Of a stretch of 7,410 bases of DNA, positions 5,292 through 7,410 are shown one piece after another. The stretch is from an uncultured Coprococcus sp. (lineage in GTDB: Bacteria > Bacillota > Clostridia > Lachnospirales > Lachnospiraceae), in assembly GCA_900557435.1 (NCBI GenBank), contig USSH01000114.1:1-7410 (forward strand). The letters run 5' to 3'. The first letter of the stretch is position 1. Each line of letters begins with the position of its first letter. The notes under the pieces were generated by a model, which worked only from the letters and a program-made list of their open reading frames with translations, made no database searches and was not told the origin of the DNA. The position numbers were made by a program, and so were the translations under genes.

Positions 5292-5957
5292 ATGGATCAT
5301 ACAGGTAGAGAAGTTTTGCGCAAAGACGTCAAGGTGCGAGGATGGATATTATTTGGTATCTTTTCAGTGATTTTTGTTTTTATGATAATCACTATATGTT
5401 CTATGGTACACAATGGAGATTTTGAATTGAATAGTTTCACAGGCCTATTGATCTTTCTGACTGTTATTTCGGTTATATGCGTATGGGACGGCATTCGGAT
5501 GATACGCACTCCGGAGAAGTTGCTTAACCGAGAGAATAGAAACCATGGTGGTGGTGTGTATGAAATGGCAGACAAATTGTACGGCGATATTATCTATGAG
5601 GATAAATATATTATGGTTTCACATGAGGTTATCGCATCAAAGAAAGAAAGATATAACCTTGCATACAGATGGGATGTATATCTCATAACATATGCATATA
5701 GGAGCATGAGCCATGGAAAATTGGAATACTATTGTATGCATACCGGAAATCCTGAAAATGTAGTTCTCATTATTCTGAAAGGCTATATGACGCAAAAAAG
5801 ATTAAATGAAGTTCTTGACATACTCCTTAGTTATTGCCCCAATGCGATATATGGTGATCTGTATGGTGCTGGCGGCGAGTATCTTAAAAAAATGAGAAAA
5901 ACAGACATTCATGATATACCACATAGTCCGTACTATACAGGCAACAATACACAGTGA
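5292..5957 (+). CDS. Uncharacterised two-helix membrane protein, possible cytoplasmic PH-like domain
   Basis: I do not recognise this 221-residue protein with certainty. It starts with a short basic segment, then has two hydrophobic helices (about residues 18-39 and 49-68) joined by a short acidic loop, then a basic stretch after helix 2 (RMIRTPEKLLNRENR), so both ends should face the cytoplasm. The C-terminal region from about residue 95 alternates short beta-like strands (GDIIYEDKYIMVS, DVYLITYAY, LEYYCMH, NVVLIIL) with a helix (QKRLNEVLDILLSYCPNAIYGD). This architecture, two helices followed by a small beta-rich domain capped by a helix, recalls bacterial PH-domain/YcxB-like proteins, but that is inference. 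It lies 43 bases after mnmA with a good SD and probably shares its transcript, which ends at the hairpin at 6011-6062. Nothing in it suggests a direct role in tRNA thiolation. The CDS itself is secure; the function is unknown. Confidence 0.82.
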   Translation: MDHTGREVLRKDVKVRGWILFGIFSVIFVFMIITICSMVHNGDFELNSFTGLLIFLTVISVICVWDGIRMIRTPEKLLNRENRNHGGGVYEMADKLYGDIIYEDKYIMVSHEVIASKKERYNLAYRWDVYLITYAYRSMSHGKLEYYCMHTGNPENVVLIILKGYMTQKRLNEVLDILLSYCPNAIYGDLYGAGGEYLKKMRKTDIHDIPHSPYYTGNNTQ

Positions 5958-6010
5958 GATATGAAACAAATAGAGTAGTCAGGTGATTGTCAGAATTAAA
6001 AATACAGCAT

Positions 6011-6062
6011 AAAAAGATGAAACATATAAGCCATAGAATGGTGTATGTGTTCCATCTTTTTT
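6011..6062. terminator. Bidirectional hairpin terminator between convergent genes
   Basis: Long imperfect hairpin: AAAAAGATG (6011-6019) pairs with CATCTTTTT (6053-6061), AACATATA (6021-6028) with TATGTGTT (6044-6051, one G-U), and CCAT (6031-6034) with ATGG (6038-6041) around a 3-base loop. It ends in six T residues on the plus strand and five on the minus strand, so it can end both the mnmA-membrane protein transcript and the PHP gene transcript. Confidence 0.82.
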
Positions 6063-6112
6063 ATGATTCAAACTTTTTTATAATTCAAAATCCGAATTTG
6101 GAAATTTTTATT

Positions 6113-6934
6113 TTACAGCGGATTGAATTCCGGCTTTCTGTTCTTGAATGTGCAGTAGTATCTGTAGCCGAGTGATGTGAGAGCATCCCTTGCATATGTC
6201 TCAAAATCATAGCATAGATATTCGGGCTTGTGTGCATCAGATCCCACTGTGATGATCTCACCACCCATATCCTTGTAGAGTTTCAGGATATCCATGTGAG
6301 GATGTGCGTAACTCATATTCTTGTACAGGCTTCCGGTGTTGATCTCTATACCTTTTCCTTTTGGAATGATTATCTTGAAAATTTGTTCAAGCACATCCTT
6401 ATAATCTGTCATCTTAAAGATTTTCTCACCTGATGGGCAGTATCTTACTACGTAGTCAAGATGACCATATACGTCAAAGTCATCTATCAGAGTCACGTTC
6501 TCAAGAATGGACTCGAAGTAATCACGTATACCTTCTATCTCTGTACGTCCCTCATAGTAAGCTGGATAGTATGGGTCGAGGCCCCTGACAAGGTGTGATG
6601 ATCCTATGATAAAGTCCAGTTCATTTTTGTATTTATCAGCAATGTCCCTTGCCTTGCCGGCAACCGTATTCATAAGACCAAGCTCCACGCCGCTTCTCAC
6701 GTCAATCCGATCTCCGTATCTGTGTCGTATTTCGTCTATCGCGGCAAAGTACGAATCGAAATCAAGCTGGAAGTCAAAACCGTCCTCCGGATTGATAGGA
6801 AAATCTATATCGTGGTGATCTGTCAGACAGATCTTTGGAATTCCAAGTTGTATTGCCTTCTGGATTATACTGTCCAGTGGAGCGGAAGAGTCGCTTGAGA
6901 ACTCCGAATGTATATGCGAATCACAGATGATCAT
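6113..6934 (-). CDS. PHP-domain phosphoesterase, HisK/HisJ-like histidinol-phosphatase
   Basis: A 273-residue soluble metal-dependent phosphoesterase of the PHP superfamily, of the type that dephosphorylates L-histidinol phosphate in histidine synthesis (HisK/HisJ type). All expected metal ligands are visible: DSHIHS (His7, His9) at the N-terminus, LTDHHD (Asp39, His40), GVELG (Glu84), IGSSH (His114), YGHLDY (His158), and GSDAH (Asp233, His235) near the C-terminus; these define the trinuclear metal site. EINT (197-200) is also typical. Length matches the family. The start is set by GGAGG 10 bases upstream; the longer reading from 6961 would begin at about the predicted transcription start. 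It has its own extended -10 promoter and the convergent hairpin as terminator, so it is probably a single-gene unit. No histidine genes are in view, so activity on histidinol phosphate is likely but not proven; another phosphate ester is possible. Confidence 0.93.
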   Translation of the reverse strand: MIICDSHIHSEFSSDSSAPLDSIIQKAIQLGIPKICLTDHHDIDFPINPEDGFDFQLDFDSYFAAIDEIRHRYGDRIDVRSGVELGLMNTVAGKARDIADKYKNELDFIIGSSHLVRGLDPYYPAYYEGRTEIEGIRDYFESILENVTLIDDFDVYGHLDYVVRYCPSGEKIFKMTDYKDVLEQIFKIIIPKGKGIEINTGSLYKNMSYAHPHMDILKLYKDMGGEIITVGSDAHKPEYLCYDFETYARDALTSLGYRYYCTFKNRKPEFNPL

Positions 6935-6944
6935 TTTCTGTATA

Positions 6945-6949
6945 CCTCC
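6945..6949 (-). promoter_or_regulatory. SD that sets the PHP gene start
   Basis: On the minus strand GGAGG lies 10 bases before ATG 6934, slightly wide spacing. It lies inside the longer reading from 6961, which argues that the upstream ATG is not used. Confidence 0.7.
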
Positions 6950-6971
6950 GTTTATAATCATTGCGCTTCAT

Positions 6972-6980
6972 ATTATAACA
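6972..6980 (-). promoter_or_regulatory. Extended -10 promoter of the PHP gene
   Basis: The minus strand reads TGTTATAAT, a perfect TATAAT with the TGn extension. No good -35 box lies 16-18 bases upstream, as is common for extended -10 promoters. Transcription would begin near 6965, about 30 bases before ATG 6934. Confidence 0.6.
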
Positions 6981-7042
6981 TAAAATACTGAAAAGAATAT
7001 ATAAAACAAAGTTGTTGAGTAATCTTATTATTATCAAATTTT

Positions 7043-7062
7043 TGTAGAAACATTTTTCTACA
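7043..7062. promoter_or_regulatory. Perfect inverted repeat, candidate operator upstream of gap
   Basis: TGTAGAAA (7043-7050) and TTTCTACA (7055-7062) are exact inverted copies around CATT. The right arm overlaps the weak -35 position (7055-7060) of the upstream candidate gap promoter, which fits a transcription factor site. It is not the Rex consensus as I know it; the regulator is unknown. Confidence 0.5.
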
Positions 7063-7083
7063 TTCATAGCCCATTAGTATAAT
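7055..7083 (+). promoter_or_regulatory. Candidate upstream promoter of gap (P1)
   Basis: A perfect TATAAT (7078-7083) lies 17 bases after a weak -35 (TTTCTA, 7055-7060) that sits in the inverted repeat. A short palindrome TTGTT-AA-AACAA (7084-7095) covers the expected start point. The leader to gap would be about 175 bases. Confidence 0.4.
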
Positions 7084-7142
7084 TTGTTAAAACAAGTTTG
7101 TCTATTTTGGATAGATGATAACTAAAAAAATGAGATTAAGGC

Positions 7143-7171
7143 TTGAAATTTATACCTAAAGAATGTATGAT
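7143..7171 (+). promoter_or_regulatory. Candidate proximal promoter of gap (P2)
   Basis: TTGAAA (7143-7148) and TATGAT (7166-7171), exactly 17 bases apart, fit the sigma-A consensus well. Transcription would start near 7178, on the first arm of the inverted repeat GTGT (7178-7181)/ACAC (7187-7190), leaving a leader of about 88 bases that contains the hairpin at 7192-7229. Confidence 0.5.
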
Positions 7172-7187
7172 TAGCTTGTGTATTTAA

Positions 7188-7410
<223 letters not shown>

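Noticed and set aside
5987..6175. 62-codon plus-strand open frame across the terminator hairpin
   Set aside because: It spans the hairpin and runs antisense into the PHP gene; no SD, low complexity.
6935..6961. Longer start of the PHP protein at 6961
   Set aside because: That ATG falls at about the predicted transcription start, and a GGAGG lies between it and the better start at 6934.

Overview
The window looks like a stretch of chromosome from a low-to-mid GC anaerobic Firmicute, most plausibly a butyrate-forming member of the Clostridia (Lachnospiraceae-like). This is inferred from a clostridial-type EtfA, strong purine-rich Shine-Dalgarno (SD) sites, AT-rich intergenic regions with sigma-A-type promoters, and AGA/AGG and ATA codons in the ordinary genes. 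There is no sign of a phage, plasmid, insertion sequence, CRISPR array, tRNA or rRNA gene.

Layout. Positions 2-643 hold the C-terminal part of electron-transfer flavoprotein alpha (etfA), which ends at a strong intrinsic terminator. Positions 733-1233 are a long AT-rich intergenic region packed with short tandem repeats. Next comes a MATE-family multidrug/cation antiporter (1234-2721) with an unusual hydrophilic N-terminal extension. A likely operon follows: a cysteine desulfurase (2883-4064), the tRNA 2-thiouridylase MnmA (4157-5248) and an unrecognised two-helix membrane protein (5292-5957). A hairpin with T-runs readable on both strands (6011-6062) separates it from a convergent PHP-family phosphoesterase resembling HisK/HisJ histidinol-phosphatase (6934-6113, minus strand). 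A divergent intergenic region (6935-7265) carries promoters for the phosphatase and for gap, whose first 48 codons end the window.

How the genes fit together. The clearest functional unit is cysteine desulfurase plus MnmA: the desulfurase provides persulfide sulfur and MnmA installs 2-thiouridine at wobble position 34 of the Glu, Gln and Lys tRNAs. No NifU/IscU-type scaffold gene lies nearby, which matches the dedicated YrvO-MnmA arrangement known from Bacillus. etfA (redox and energy metabolism) and gap (glycolysis) are housekeeping genes with codon use typical of high expression. The MATE pump and PHP phosphatase look like independent single-gene units.

I found no clear new system. The points most worth a second look are the repeat-dense region before the MATE gene, the uncharacterised membrane protein behind mnmA, and the palindromes and hairpin in front of gap and of the desulfurase gene.
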